From contig BSQZ01000095.1 of the NCBI GenBank assembly GCA_033239005.1, forward strand, positions 842,867 through 906,866: a stretch of DNA of 64,000 nucleotides, in the 5' to 3' direction. Below, in pieces: positions 49,240-59,309 of the stretch (its first letter is position 1; each line of letters begins with the position of its first letter). The translations under genes and the position numbers were made by a program. The DNA is from Lamellibrachia satsuma (lineage: Eukaryota > Annelida > Polychaeta > Sabellida > Siboglinidae). A model generated the notes under the pieces. That model saw nothing but the letters and a program-made list of their open reading frames with translations. It was not told where the DNA came from and searched no databases.

Positions 49240-50553
49240 AATGGTTACCCACGAAGCCACGTTGCGTTTGACAAACTGTTCCAAGCATCAAAAGAAGGCA
49301 ACATCACATTACTAGAAGCTGTCCTAGGCTCGACTGCAATTGATATCAACCAGGTTGGATGCAACGGCAAGACAGCCTTGTTCCATGCAGTGTCAGCACA
49401 GCATACAAAAGTTGTTCATCTTCTGCTGAAATATGGCGCCAATATTCATCAGGCTAGTTTTGTTTCATACCACAGAGACTTTGTTGGAAGTCAACTGAGC
49501 TGTTGCGATGAAGTCCCCATAATTACAGCTGCAAGAGTTGGTAGTGTTGATATCGTATTGACCTTGCTTGAAGCTGGTGCTAACCCTAATGTGCAGTCAC
49601 TATGTCATGCTCATAATGGTGGCATGAAAGTGACCAATGACAAGACAGCATTGCATTTTGCCTGTGAGCATGCAGACGAGGAGATGGTGATACTACTGCT
49701 GCGCTATCACGCCAGTGTGAACATTCATGATAAGCAGAAAGAACTACCCCTGCATATTGCTGTTCGCTGTAAACAGTGCCCAAAGCAGAACAGCATCATC
49801 AAAGCACTCTGTAGTCGTTGTTCAGATGTGAATGCAGTGAACAAGATAGAATGCTCACCACTATACTTAGCATCTTTCTACGGTTGCAACACTAAAGTTG
49901 AGCTGTTGCTGTCCCACGGAGCCAATATTGACCAGTGCAGTGAGCGTGAGAGCAGCTACGGCACAGCACTGCACATTGCTGCTGTGAAAGACCGCAGTGC
50001 GCTTGCGTGCCTGCTCATCTCGCTTGGTGCCAAACTTGCTCTCCGCAATGGCCAGCAGTACACTCCTTTGCAACTTAACATCAACACCCATAGTTCGAGC
50101 GAGATCGCGTTGTTGCTCATCTTCCATGGCGCCAACATGGATGGGGTTGACAAGTTCGGCTACACCGTCCTCGGTGCATGCATACGCAACATGCGACTTG
50201 ACTGTGAGCGGCTCGCTCGGCTCGCTGTCTGCGCAGGATATGATCTCAGACAGGACAAGTGGCTCCATCTGATGGATAACGATCACACCACGAGGGAAGC
50301 AACTCAGTGTGAAATTTCAGATATACCTGAAATTCCTATTCCATCAGGAAGAGTTCTGAAGTTGTGTCGATGGTTGCGGCTGAGGCAGGCGAATGCGTCT
50401 GCTCTGACGGATCTCTGCCGCATTGTCATTCGAAAGGTTCTGAGTACATCTGTCGATGGCTGCAGCATTGTTGCACGTGTGGAACAACTGCCGTTGCCTA
50501 CATCTGTGAAAGGATTTTTGTTACTGAAAGAATTAACTGAAGACTCATGTTAG
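49240..50553 (+). CDS. Ankyrin-repeat and SOCS-box (ASB-type) protein, main exon
   Basis: After a TTTTTTTAG acceptor the frame is open for 437 codons to TAG (50551-50553). At least seven ankyrin repeats are visible, with cores KTALFHAVSAQHTKVVHLLL, IITAARVGSVDIVLTLLEAG, KTALHFACEHADEEMVILLL, SPLYLASFYGCNTKVELLLS and TALHIAAVKDRSALACLLIS. The C-terminus (from about 50347) has LKLCRWLRL, then LTDLCRIVIRKVL and QLPLPTSVKGFLLLKEL, a SOCS box (LCR..IR..L ... LPLP..L..YLL). ASB proteins are substrate receptors of Elongin B/C-Cullin 5 ubiquitin ligases, the ankyrins binding the substrate. The frame upstream of 49378 (AFDKLFQASKEGNITLLEAV) is also ankyrin-like, so the protein starts in an earlier exon. 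The ASB subtype is not assigned. Confidence 0.9.
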   Translation, partial: NGYPRSHVAFDKLFQASKEGNITLLEAVLGSTAIDINQVGCNGKTALFHAVSAQHTKVVHLLLKYGANIHQASFVSYHRDFVGSQLSCCDEVPIITAARVGSVDIVLTLLEAGANPNVQSLCHAHNGGMKVTNDKTALHFACEHADEEMVILLLRYHASVNIHDKQKELPLHIAVRCKQCPKQNSIIKALCSRCSDVNAVNKIECSPLYLASFYGCNTKVELLLSHGANIDQCSERESSYGTALHIAAVKDRSALACLLISLGAKLALRNGQQYTPLQLNINTHSSSEIALLLIFHGANMDGVDKFGYTVLGACIRNMRLDCERLARLAVCAGYDLRQDKWLHLMDNDHTTREATQCEISDIPEIPIPSGRVLKLCRWLRLRQANASALTDLCRIVIRKVLSTSVDGCSIVARVEQLPLPTSVKGFLLLKELTEDSC

Positions 50554-51380
50554 ACAAGTGCTTATCTTATACAATGAGGTGGTTTGAATGTTTAACATAA
50601 TGTTATTTATTAAGTTATGTGTGTGTACCACTGGTTTGTGTTCCAAATGGCGTTCATGTATAGTGTTTTTTATTGTTGCAAAAATGTACAGTATCTTCTT
50701 CCTTGGCATATCTTCTCTGCCATGTTTTGAAGCTGTGCAAAGAATTTGTTGCCAATTATAACATCTGTCTGACAGTTCCATTAAAGTGCAAATATGGCAG
50801 AACATAGCTGTAGTAAAGTTATTACTGGGACCATGAAACAGTCTTTATTTAACTGGTTGGGTAGTACTTCTGAATCGTTATGTTCATGTTATTGTCTGTG
50901 AATGTTTGGAACAATCGAGGAGGTGCCACAGTAAAGTTGGTGTATAGAAGAGAAAATGTTGACATTTATTCTCTTGTTACAGAGAGTATTATTTATGTAG
51001 CATTGTTTGACATTCTTATTAATTTAATTTTTAAGAAACTTACATGGTGTGATTTTTGGGATTTTACATTAGTGTGATTTATTGTGTGATTTTATGGATT
51101 TTACATTAATGTTATTTATTCATTAATTTATTAGTATATGTTACATACTTAATGTACATAAGTTTTGCTAGATACACTGGGAACAGTTTGAGCATGTGTG
51201 TAATGTTTTATGATGCATCCATACTTAACATCATTTGAGAGTACCAGTATTTGTGATTTTGTACAACGACTTCTTGTCTGGTACTTTTCAGCAATGGCGT
51301 GTTTCTAGATTAACAATTTTGATTGAAATATCATGGGACCTTTGTGTGAATCACACAATAAAAAATATAGTATCTGTGAT
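50554..51380 (+). other. Probable 3' untranslated region of the ASB-type gene
   Basis: AT-rich DNA after the stop with no further frame. AATAAA at 51357-51362 is a candidate poly(A) signal. Confidence 0.45.
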
Positions 51381-51489
51381 GTGTTAAATTTAAGTTTTCT
51401 TCCATGTATCATGTAGAGTAACATACTGAATTATAACATCATTATTAGTTTGTGTAATATGAAGCCATTTGTAATAAACTTTTTTGCAG

Positions 51490-51736
51490 ACGTGCCAAAC
51501 CTGAGTGGTGCACACCTGTAAGACTGGTGCCAACACTGAGTGGTGCACACATGTAAGACTGGTGCCAACCCTGAGTGGTGCACACCTGTAAGACTGGTGC
51601 CAACCCTGAGTGGTGCACACCTGTAAGACTTGTGCCAACCCTGAGTGGTGCACACCTGTAAGACTGGTGCCAACCCTGAATGGTGCACACCTGTAAGACT
51701 GGTGCCAACCCTGAATGGTGCACACCTGTGAAACTG
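51490..51736. repeat. 35-bp minisatellite, 7 copies
   Basis: GTGCCAACCCTGAGTGGTGC, then ACACCTGTAAGACTG, recurs at 51492, 51527, 51562, 51597, 51632, 51667 and 51702. Copies differ by one to three bases, so the array is young. Confidence 0.95.
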
Positions 51737-51739
51737 GTC

Positions 51740-52850
51740 CCATGTGATCGTCTACCTCCGCTGGTTTGCTGCGTGTCGTCGCAGTGCAAACAGGGATATA
51801 TTAATTGGATCAGTGTCAAACTGTCCACAAATTGGCATCCCTAATCCACTGTGTTTACGCGAAAATGTTCATCTTTTAAAAAAAATATATAAAGCAAAAT
51901 TTTTAATAGTTATGATATGTAACTATTGATGGTGAAAACATTACATTACTGAGAATAGGGTTACGTTACTTTCAATATAAATTTATTGATGTGGTTTTCG
52001 TTAAATTGACTGTGCAAATTTAAATTGGTTTAGAACGTAAATCGGGTTACTACTTCACGTTCGGCCTGACATGAAAATGATGTCTGATTGTTACAGGGAT
52101 GTACCATGTTTTGAAAACAAAACAATCTGTCACATAAGTACAGTATATATTGTATTTTATTCAGTATTATGTATTTTATTTGTAACAGGGCAAGTAACGT
52201 AAGTATTACACTTCTTGTTGCCCTTTTTTAAACAATGTTATAGTTATGTAGAACATAGTTATCAGTTAGCATTTGAGTTCTACAAGGAGACACACTTGAC
52301 ATTGTCTGGAGTCTTTCAACGTTGAATACATTTCTGTCAGTTCTGAATGTTATATAAACTTTACACTTGAAAGGGTTCTGAGTACTGACCATCACTCCAC
52401 CTGCCGGGCCATTGCGAAACTGGTGAACCATTGCAATGAACCTGCTGTTTGTTAAAATCACACATCTCCAGCTGTTTTAAAACGCCCCGACGTGCGATGG
52501 CCGTCAATTTTGAAAAAAATAGCCATGTATTCATGTGCCCACGTGGCCCATAACAGAAAAATTCCCATAAATCCCTCCGCATGTTAAACTCTCAAAAAAA
52601 TGCACCATTTCACAGCCAATAGCTTCTACAAACAAACCTGTGAATATGCCTGCTCAATTGCACTTATGTCACATCATATGAATTGTTTAAATTCACATAT
52701 CGTAATTTAATACGCCTTACAATCGTGTGAAACAATAAACAGGAAGTTCAACAGTGGTCTTACCCCTCAAAGGCAACCCACTGGGTGACGCTGTGGGCTG
52801 CGCCAATACCGATGTCACGTGGGGTCCACATAACTCTTGTCAACTGTCTG
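51740..52850. other. Intergenic DNA
   Basis: No gene, RNA or repeat family recognised. Confidence 0.5.
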
Positions 52851-52859
52851 ACAAATCGT

Positions 52860-52956
52860 GGGGGGGGGGTAAAATATGTGCTCCATCGCCTCGTTCGTCA
52901 AAGTGATCTCTTCTGCTCGGATGGGGAAAAGGTATCATTTTCCTCGGGGGGGGGGG
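52860..52956. repeat. Two long G runs
   Basis: G10 at about 52860-52869 and G11 at about 52946-52956, 76 bp apart on the same strand. Confidence 0.85.
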
Positions 52957-53849
52957 CATTCATTGCATTGCTCGTATGCCAAATTCAAGAACGATGTCGT
53001 GTGTTATGGATATGTGTCTCTGTCCAAGGCACGTGACACAGTTAAAGTATCAAATCACAAATCACTTTTATTTTGACACATCGGAACATGTTTTTTGTGA
53101 TAAAGAGTATAAACATATTAATTTTGTTTTACAAGTTGATGGGTGTACATTTCAATTTACTCAATCTTAAAAGGTTTTATTAGTGGGGGAAGGGGCAGTT
53201 AAAACAAATAAAGGATGCCATGTTGGCAATGTATTGAATGCCCCCCTCCGGGTTTTCCTCATAAGGTTCGACGTTTCCCGTCTCCTTGTTTGGTTACAAA
53301 CCACCCGTGAAAAATTTATTCTGTCATGTCCCAGTTGTTCCGTCGGATACTCGTACACTGGACGTTCTTCTTATCGTACCGTTCAGTGAACAAGTCGTGA
53401 CATTGACATGCCGTCTACACTCAAGTTGGGCCACGGATGAAACCGGGTATACAAATAGGGGCCTACTGATGGCAGATATGTTACAGGTCAGATATTGAAA
53501 TTCGCGGTAACTCAGAGGGAGTTCCAAAGAGACGTTGTTTACTCACTAGAAACCACGTTTCCCAAATGAGTTCCGAAGTTTGCGTAGTCAGCCTGCAGCA
53601 CTTCGACATTTGCCAATGTTTTGAAGCTGACATTCAAGTATAATACAACAACTTTCGGTCACACGCTTCCATTAATGAGAAGTAAGGACGATGAAATACG
53701 TCTCAGCGTCAGGTATGCCACCACAATAACGAATTGAGGCATCCAAGGAGGCGTTGCCACCACGTGGCCGATTTCCCACCGGATGTGACGCACACATACG
53801 TATTTCCAGCGTTTCCCGAAATGTTCCGCGCGCCAACCAGTTCCTTGTG

Positions 53850-53855
53850 TTTATT
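53850..53855 (-). terminator. Candidate poly(A) signal of the HOPX-type gene
   Basis: TTTATT on the plus strand (AATAAA on the minus strand), 190 nt downstream of the HOPX-type stop codon at 54047-54045. Confidence 0.4.
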
Positions 53856-54044
53856 TCCTAGTCATTCGCACGCATAACGCCTCATGACACCAGTAGTTGA
53901 TCAGCCAACGGAGATAGATTCAACGTTTAGTCATTAATTGGAATACGTGACGACACGCTGTCCGTCTGTGTTACTTTAATCCATTGTGATCCGTCGTTCC
54001 AGACGCGGCTACTGAAGTATCGCCGCTGTCTGTCGTCTGCACTT

Positions 54045-54122
54045 TCAGTCGGTGACGAATCCAAAATTGGCGGGAAGACCCTGCTGCTTGCGCCACATGG
54101 CGAGTCGATGCCGAAACCAAAC
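54045..54122 (-). CDS. HOPX: HOPX-type homeodomain protein, exon 2 (helix 3 and C-terminus)
   Basis: On the minus strand, a TTGCGTTCCTTGCAG acceptor precedes 26 codons: VWFRHRLAMWRKQQGLPANF, then GFVTD and TGA. It aligns with the end of vertebrate HOPX (WFKQRLAKWRRSEGLP...VTD) including the exact C-terminal VTD. At homeodomain position 51 the canonical DNA-contacting Asn is His here (Gln in vertebrate HOPX), and position 53 is Leu instead of Arg, as in HOPX. These are the substitutions expected of a homeodomain that does not bind DNA. Phase 0 matches exon 1 at 57761. Confidence 0.9.
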   Translation of the reverse strand, partial: VWFRHRLAMWRKQQGLPANFGFVTD

Positions 54123-57100
54123 CTGCAAGGAACGCAATGTATACTAATGACTGGAAGCCGTAACAGCACGTATGTACGCTTGTGTGCGTTCGCGTGTGCG
54201 TGTGTGCGTGCGTGCGTGTGTCAGATATGTGCAATTTCGTTCACTCTACATTACACCGATTCTCTCGGCTATATATTTCTGTATAGGAGATGCGTGCGTT
54301 CTGACAACTATGCTACCGTGCCCCACACACGATGATCACATATAAAGTTGTTGCTGAAATATTGACATTCGATAAGTCGTTGTCCAATAGGTTGCCTTAG
54401 CTGACCTCACCGTTCAGCAAATCGATTGTGTTACACACAGTCCAACGGGTTTTGTGACACGAAATGTTGTTATGCTATAGGTAAGCGTCGTCATTATTTT
54501 ATTCCAGTATTAGTTTTACCACACGAAGGCGGATGTGACAATTATATACAACACCAATGAGTCTGAGGATTCGAACAGACATCTGGATTTCACGTTACTC
54601 TGCTGAATATAATATTATACTTTCACGTATTCAAATCTCGGACGTATTGAAACTCGATACCTACTCACAAGTGGCTGATGAACACAGTTTGTATGTGACT
54701 AGGAATTAGCATTTCTGATCTTCTGGGCATCACATAAAACAAGGACTGTGAAACAAATCGATTCAGTAGCGATTCAGTACGACGGGGGGCAATCTCAAAA
54801 TTCCATAGGGGTGTAAGTTTTCAAATATTCCTAATAATGCAAACTGTCCAAAATGTTACTTTCATCAAATAAAACCCTGCATCGTTGTCGACGTGTAGAC
54901 GACTTCTGAGATACCGTATAGGCCAACATTCGTAAAAAATCGTCGCATGGCAAAAAAAGGACGAAACAGTGAACAATTTATGGAACTCTACGTACGTACG
55001 AGGGCACGGCGGGTTCTTGTCCAAGGCAGGTCAGAGACCCTAACAAACAACATTCGTCGCCAGCAGCATTCCGTCTGCCTTGCAACGGCAATATACCTTG
55101 ATTGATGTCAGGACGTGTACACACATTTATGACATTCTTCGGTCGCCCCTCGTCGCGACTGTGGTGAACGTCGCTTACATATGAGTGCTCAGTAAGCGGC
55201 GTGTTTGCTAAAACTCGACGCTAACAATGCCAGGACGCATTCTTTCAATGGAGGGGTGTAGTGTACGTCTCACAGGGAGTGGAGTCACGTACGTCGTGTA
55301 TTGGATGTGTTCTACTCTTATTTTGGAGGACTTCATCGGAACAATTGGTTGAAATATTATTGTAAAGTGGATAATTTTGAACGTCTGCCATAATCTAGTG
55401 CTACGCTTTAGAATAATCGTCCAAAACGTCACGTTTTAATTGAGGATAAGAGACTTTGAGTGAACGCCAATATAGATCAATAATTCAATTAATAAGTAAG
55501 AATTAAAAATAATTGCATTCGTGATGACTGTCGACAGATAATCCTCAGTTACTTGTCTCTGGCAGCCGTTTGCGTCCAACGATAGTCATTTAACAATTCC
55601 TTTGTACTCTCCATAAACAATTATAAAATGTACAAAAATAATTCAATTAATAAGTAAGAATTAAAAATAATTGCATTCGTGATGACTATCGACAGATAAT
55701 CCTCAGTTACTTGTCTCTGGCAGCCGTATGCGTCCAACGATAGTCATTTACCAATTCCTTTGTACTCTCCATAAACAATTATAAAATGTACAAAAAACTG
55801 TGCATGATGATGACGTATACTTGTGATATTTGGACGATGTTCTATCCAATGTCTATGTTTGTTGCGTCGAATTTCTACATCGGGGAAGGTTAAAGTGAAA
55901 CCAAAGGCATTTTGGGGCCTTTGCACCTATAATAATACTTGAAAACTAACCATTTGCAACTATAATCAAGAATATCACGCAAGTGGTTAATTAATATACC
56001 TCGTTAAACACCGAAAATCTTTTTTGCATGGGCAGCGTCATATTTGTTCAGAATCCTACGTCAAGAGTGCTGAGTAGGTTTCACACAACTCCAATTTTAA
56101 ACGCCTGATCGTAGACGTAGACGATATTAGTCACATACTTGCCAATAAGTTTGGACATGCTGTTTGCACCTAAAATCAACTTATTTGGCAAGATAGTCCA
56201 TTCATTTATTGTTTACTAACCTCCACACACGTGGGCTTCCAACCAGCCCGCCCGCAATTATGAATCCATTGTTTCAATACTGCCTGTTTTTCCAGGGGAA
56301 ATCGAAAAAAAACAATTCTCTATACCTCGCTAAATCATGTTTACATCCGAATGCTGCACAATATGGCATTATAAGAGTTGTTGCTGCGTGTAAATCCAAT
56401 ATAAAAGCCAATAAAAATATAATTGCACATCTCACCACGTTAAAAATACACGCGATACACACAGCCTACGTCACAGTCGCATTGGAGGTTAAGGGGCTGT
56501 TCGCTGCTGATTAGTCAAAATTGCAAACACTGCAAAACTACAGACCAGGATTTCGCACTTTTAGAACAGATTCCCAGTAAACCATTTGCGTCGTATTCTT
56601 GATTATAGTTGTAAATGGTTAGTTTTTAGGCACTCTTATAAGTGCAAAGGTCCAAAATAATATTTTTGGTTTCACTTTAAGTTCTGCATTGAAACTGTTT
56701 GGTTCAGTATTTAACATGGAGGTGTCGTTGGTCATAAAAAAATCAAGATATTCAGCATAAGTTTGCAATATCAAAATGTCTCAATAGCAGTTGTAGTAGT
56801 AATAATAAAAATATATTGTTTTATGGAGCAACAACATGAAAGCAAGAAACGTGTTAAATATGCCAATATCAGCCATGGGTCATGGAATAGAGAATGGATA
56901 ACGGGATGCTGGAAACTTTCGCGCTTCATTCATTTCCTAGTAGGCCCTAGAAACGCCATATGAGTGGCGTGGCCCAACACGCCACTCAGTACTGCTGCAT
57001 GCTTCACGCAGGACGAACAAGAAGACTGAGAGCCGACCGAGAGGTGGTGAGGGAACGTGCCTCAGACGAATCCTCAGAATACGTTTGGTGCAGTGAATGA

Positions 57101-57937
57101 CCGACAATTACATTTCCGAGCCACCGACATCAGCAACATCGTCGATGAGGTTAGGCTAAGAAGATGGAGATAACTTGGCCATGTTCTTCGCAGAAAGAAA
57201 TAGTCTTCCACACGTCGCTTTGAAATAAACGCTACCCGGGGAACGGAGAAGAGGCAGACCACGGGGCAACTGAAGAAGAACTGTGGAAGAAGAAATAAAG
57301 CTGGCTGGGAAGACCAGGAATGAACTCGGCTAGTTCGCCCAAGACCGGGCTGGCTGGTGGAGATGTGTTGGCGTCTTACATTCCGGTGGGAGCGAAGATG
57401 ATTGATTGAATGATTCCTTGATTGATTGATTGATTGGTTGATTGAGTGAGTGAGTTAGTGAGTGTGAGTTAGTGAGAGAGTGAGTGCAAGAGTAAATGAA
57501 TGAGTTAGTGGGTGGGTGGGTGAGTGAGTGGGTGGGTGAGTGGGTGAGTGAGTGAGTGAGTGGGTGGGTGAGTGAGTGAGTGAGTGAGTGAGTGAGTGAG
57601 TGAGTGAGTATAAGTATAATTGATATATTTCACGTGAGCTGGGGCAGATGTTCCGCTACATGGCCATCTAGTTATTGCACATAGAACAAGTAAAAAAATA
57701 TTCTCATCTAGATTCAATATAAAATCATTATCCTCAACACAAATAAACTGGGTCACGAACCGTCGTCTGCTGCTCGGTAAGTCCAACTTCGGCCGCAATG
57801 AGTGCGATGTCGACACCAGTCGGGTTCCGGCACTCCCGGAAGCGCTCCTCCAACTTCCGGTGTTGATCTCGTTTGACACGGGGAAGTCCGTCCGGTGGAA
57901 ATAGACGGGCGTCTATCATATCTCCACTTCCAGCCAT
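54045..57937 (-). CDS. HOPX: HOPX-type atypical homeobox gene, two coding exons, 84 residues
   Basis: Coding exons join(57937-57761, 54122-54045) on the minus strand give 59 + 25 codons plus stop. The protein is essentially one homeodomain: VKRDQHRKLEERFRECRNPT (helix 1), DIALIAAEVGLTEQQTT (helix 2 and turn), then VWFRHRLAMWRK (helix 3). Vertebrate HOPX is 73 residues with the same exon break before the helix 3 Trp-Phe, the same LIAAE.GL.E core and the same VTD end. In vertebrates HOPX acts without DNA binding, as a nuclear cofactor of SRF and HDAC complexes in heart and stem cells; the role here is inferred only. The 3.6-kb intron contains a tandem duplication, a THAP-bearing element and a LINE end. 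The ATG at 57937 is the only in-frame start before the homeodomain. Confidence 0.9.
54170..54226. repeat. Short GTGCG microsatellite
   Basis: TGCGTGTGTGCGTGCGTGCG run within the HOPX-type intron. Confidence 0.85.
54230..55480. other. HOPX-type intron, CpG-bearing part
   Basis: CpG is frequent for this genome, but no exon or repeat is recognised. It could hold regulatory DNA. Confidence 0.4.
55481..55796. repeat. 158-bp tandem duplication
   Basis: Copy 1 55481-55638 and copy 2 55639-55796 are near-identical (for example GTGATGACTGTCGACAGATA against GTGATGACTATCGACAGATA, and CCGTTTGCG against CCGTATGCG). The few differences show a recent event rather than exact assembly redundancy. Confidence 0.93.
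55880..56695. mobile_element. THAP-bearing DNA transposon relic with inverted ends
   Basis: The left end (about 55885-55985) and right end (about 56575-56690) match inverted: TTAAAGTGAAACCAAAGGCA against the reverse of TTTGGTTTCACTTTAA, and ACTAACCATTTGCAACTATA with ATCAAGAATA against its reverse near 56590-56625. The core encodes a THAP zinc-finger start on the minus strand, as in P-element/THAP9-type transposases. About 815 bp, so most of the transposase is gone. Confidence 0.65.
56277..56369 (-). pseudogene. THAP zinc-finger fragment
   Basis: MPYCAAFGCKHDLARYRELF and FFDFPWKNRQY fit the THAP N-terminus (MPxCAAFGCxNR....FFxFP). A stop follows after about 31 codons, before the THAP Trp and the His-containing part, so the domain is incomplete. 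Confidence 0.7.
56960..57410 (+). pseudogene. Non-LTR retrotransposon 3' end, degenerate
   Basis: Frames in order give LRRWR, LGHVLRRKK, then an RGRP-like Arg/Pro-rich stretch, ELWKKK, NELG, FAQDRAGWWRCVGVLHSGG and SEDD. This follows the C-terminal pattern of a common LINE ORF2 family (RR..WLGHVLRM......WTP.GKR.RGRP..TWRR......G..W.EL...AQDR..WR..V..L). Several stops and frame changes. It ends with a (GATT)n tail at about 57400. Confidence 0.7.
57405..57612. repeat. (GATT)n and (GAGT)n microsatellite
   Basis: GATTGATTGATTGATT followed by a long (TGAG)n run with GGGT variants. Confidence 0.95.
57761..57937 (-). CDS. HOPX: HOPX-type homeodomain protein, exon 1
   Basis: 177 nt, 59 codons from ATG at 57937-57935 to ACG ACG before a GT at 57760-57759. 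Encodes MAGSGDMIDARLFPPDGLPR, then homeodomain helices 1 and 2 ending GLTEQQTT. Phase 0 out, matching exon 2. The segment is CpG-rich like other conserved exons of this window. Confidence 0.9.
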
Positions 57938-57944
57938 AGCTTGT

Positions 57945-58200
57945 TGCTTGTACGTTACATCAGCGTTGTACGTTATTGGAACACCGTACGTTATATCAAC
58001 ATGGTATACCGTGCCACATTGTCAGTACGTTATGTCTATGTTTTATATTATACCACTGATGTACGTTATGCTAGCAGGATGCACAAAACGAACGTGTACG
58101 TTACATTGTCTATATATCTTGCGTTGATTGACATCACAGTGTCCGCTCCAGTGATTGACATCACAGTGTCCACTCCAGTAACGTCCAGTCGCAACATTCG
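57945..58200 (-). promoter_or_regulatory. HOPX-type upstream region with repeated TACGTTA and TGATTGACATCA
   Basis: TACGTTA occurs at 57951, 57969, 57987, 58026, 58062 and 58097. A 27-bp unit holding TGATTGACATCACAGTGTCC is repeated in tandem at 58125 and 58152. TGATTGACA resembles the PBX/MEIS composite site and TGACATCA a near-CRE. It lies just upstream of the HOPX-type start codon. Confidence 0.45.
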
Positions 58201-58209
58201 TTCCAACTG

Positions 58210-58970
58210 AGTCAACACAGACAACGATGTCCATCCGTGAAATAGCGTCTTCTCGACGACGATTGCTGCATAGCCGTCCTTCTCCCGGCACTAATGAATC
58301 TGTACTGATGGGATTAAACGGCGCCTGCAATATCACCTGACCCGTCCTCGACAAACCTGATAGTCATTTGCAGGAAACGCGTCGATTTCACATCGACCGC
58401 TTACCATTAAACACCAGGCACTAATTCGATGCAATATTCCATACAATCGTTCATCGTTCGAACGAACACATTTATTGAGAGTGAACGCCGCTGCTATGGT
58501 AAATAGGTCGTCTGTATCGCAGCGCACGTTGCGAGGCAAACAGGCAGCGGCAATTCGTGTCAAGCTGCATTAGCCGTCTTCCGTCCCTCGTTGGTAATTT
58601 GTCGCTCACTTTCAATTTTTATTCTCCGCGTTTGCTGCGGGCGTCACCTTTTGCGCAGTCACACATCCTCTGTCCAACCGTCCTTGTTATTCACGTTTCT
58701 TGAATTCATCTGTCGCTGTCAATAGCGTGTCATTTAGCTGAAGGCTATCGCTGCGCCCACAAACACGCACGCGGTATGATTCGCCACGCCGATAGGCACT
58801 GCGGTGTAGTATTTCGGGTCAAGCGATTCTACAATACGCGATAAATCGATAGACACCGTGGAGCGCATCCACAATCCGGATTGTTCGGCAAAAACAGCGT
58901 AGAATGTGTGGCGGAAACGGAAACAAGGGCAGATGGGATTCGAATATCGCGCGCGTAGACAGGAAGACAA
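58210..58970. other. CpG-rich DNA upstream of the HOPX-type gene
   Basis: CpG-dense by the standard of this window, with several minus-strand open frames (58563-58333 and 58970-58734) lacking recognised domains. Best read as promoter or 5' untranslated sequence of the HOPX-type gene. Confidence 0.35.
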
Positions 58971-58999
58971 GTTGATATGATTAAAGGAAGGGGCAGGCA

Positions 59000-59097
59000 G
59001 TTAGTAATAGTAGTGGTGGTGGTAGTGGTAGTGATAATAGTAGTGGTGGTTGTGATGGCGGTGACGATGGCGGTGACGGTGGCGGTGGTGGTAGTAA
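59000..59097. repeat. (GGT/AGT/GAT)n trinucleotide repeat
   Basis: GTGGTGGTGGTAGTGGTAGT followed by GGCGGTGACGATGGCGGTGA blocks. Confidence 0.9.
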
Positions 59098-59172
59098 AGC
59101 TTTATTTCACTTTGATGACTAAATCACGTTTATAGTGTGATTTTTAAAGACAGATGCTACGATACAAAAAAT

Positions 59173-59304
59173 AGAGATATGGAGAAGGAGCGACACCAAA
59201 TAAATAGAGATATGGAGAAGGAGAGACACCAAATAAATAGAGATATGGAGAAGGAGAGACACCAAATAAATAGAGATATGGAGAAGGGGTGACACAGGAG
59301 GATA
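59173..59304. repeat. 33-bp minisatellite, 4 copies
   Basis: AGAGATATGGAGAAGGAG starts at 59173, 59206, 59239 and 59272, followed in the first three by GACACCAAATAAAT. Confidence 0.93.
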
Positions 59305-59309
59305 GAACG

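Noticed and set aside
51390..51828. Minus-strand frames with repeated CAPLRVGTSLTGV-like peptides
   Set aside because: The 35-bp minisatellite is not codon-periodic; the frames cross it by chance and show no domain.
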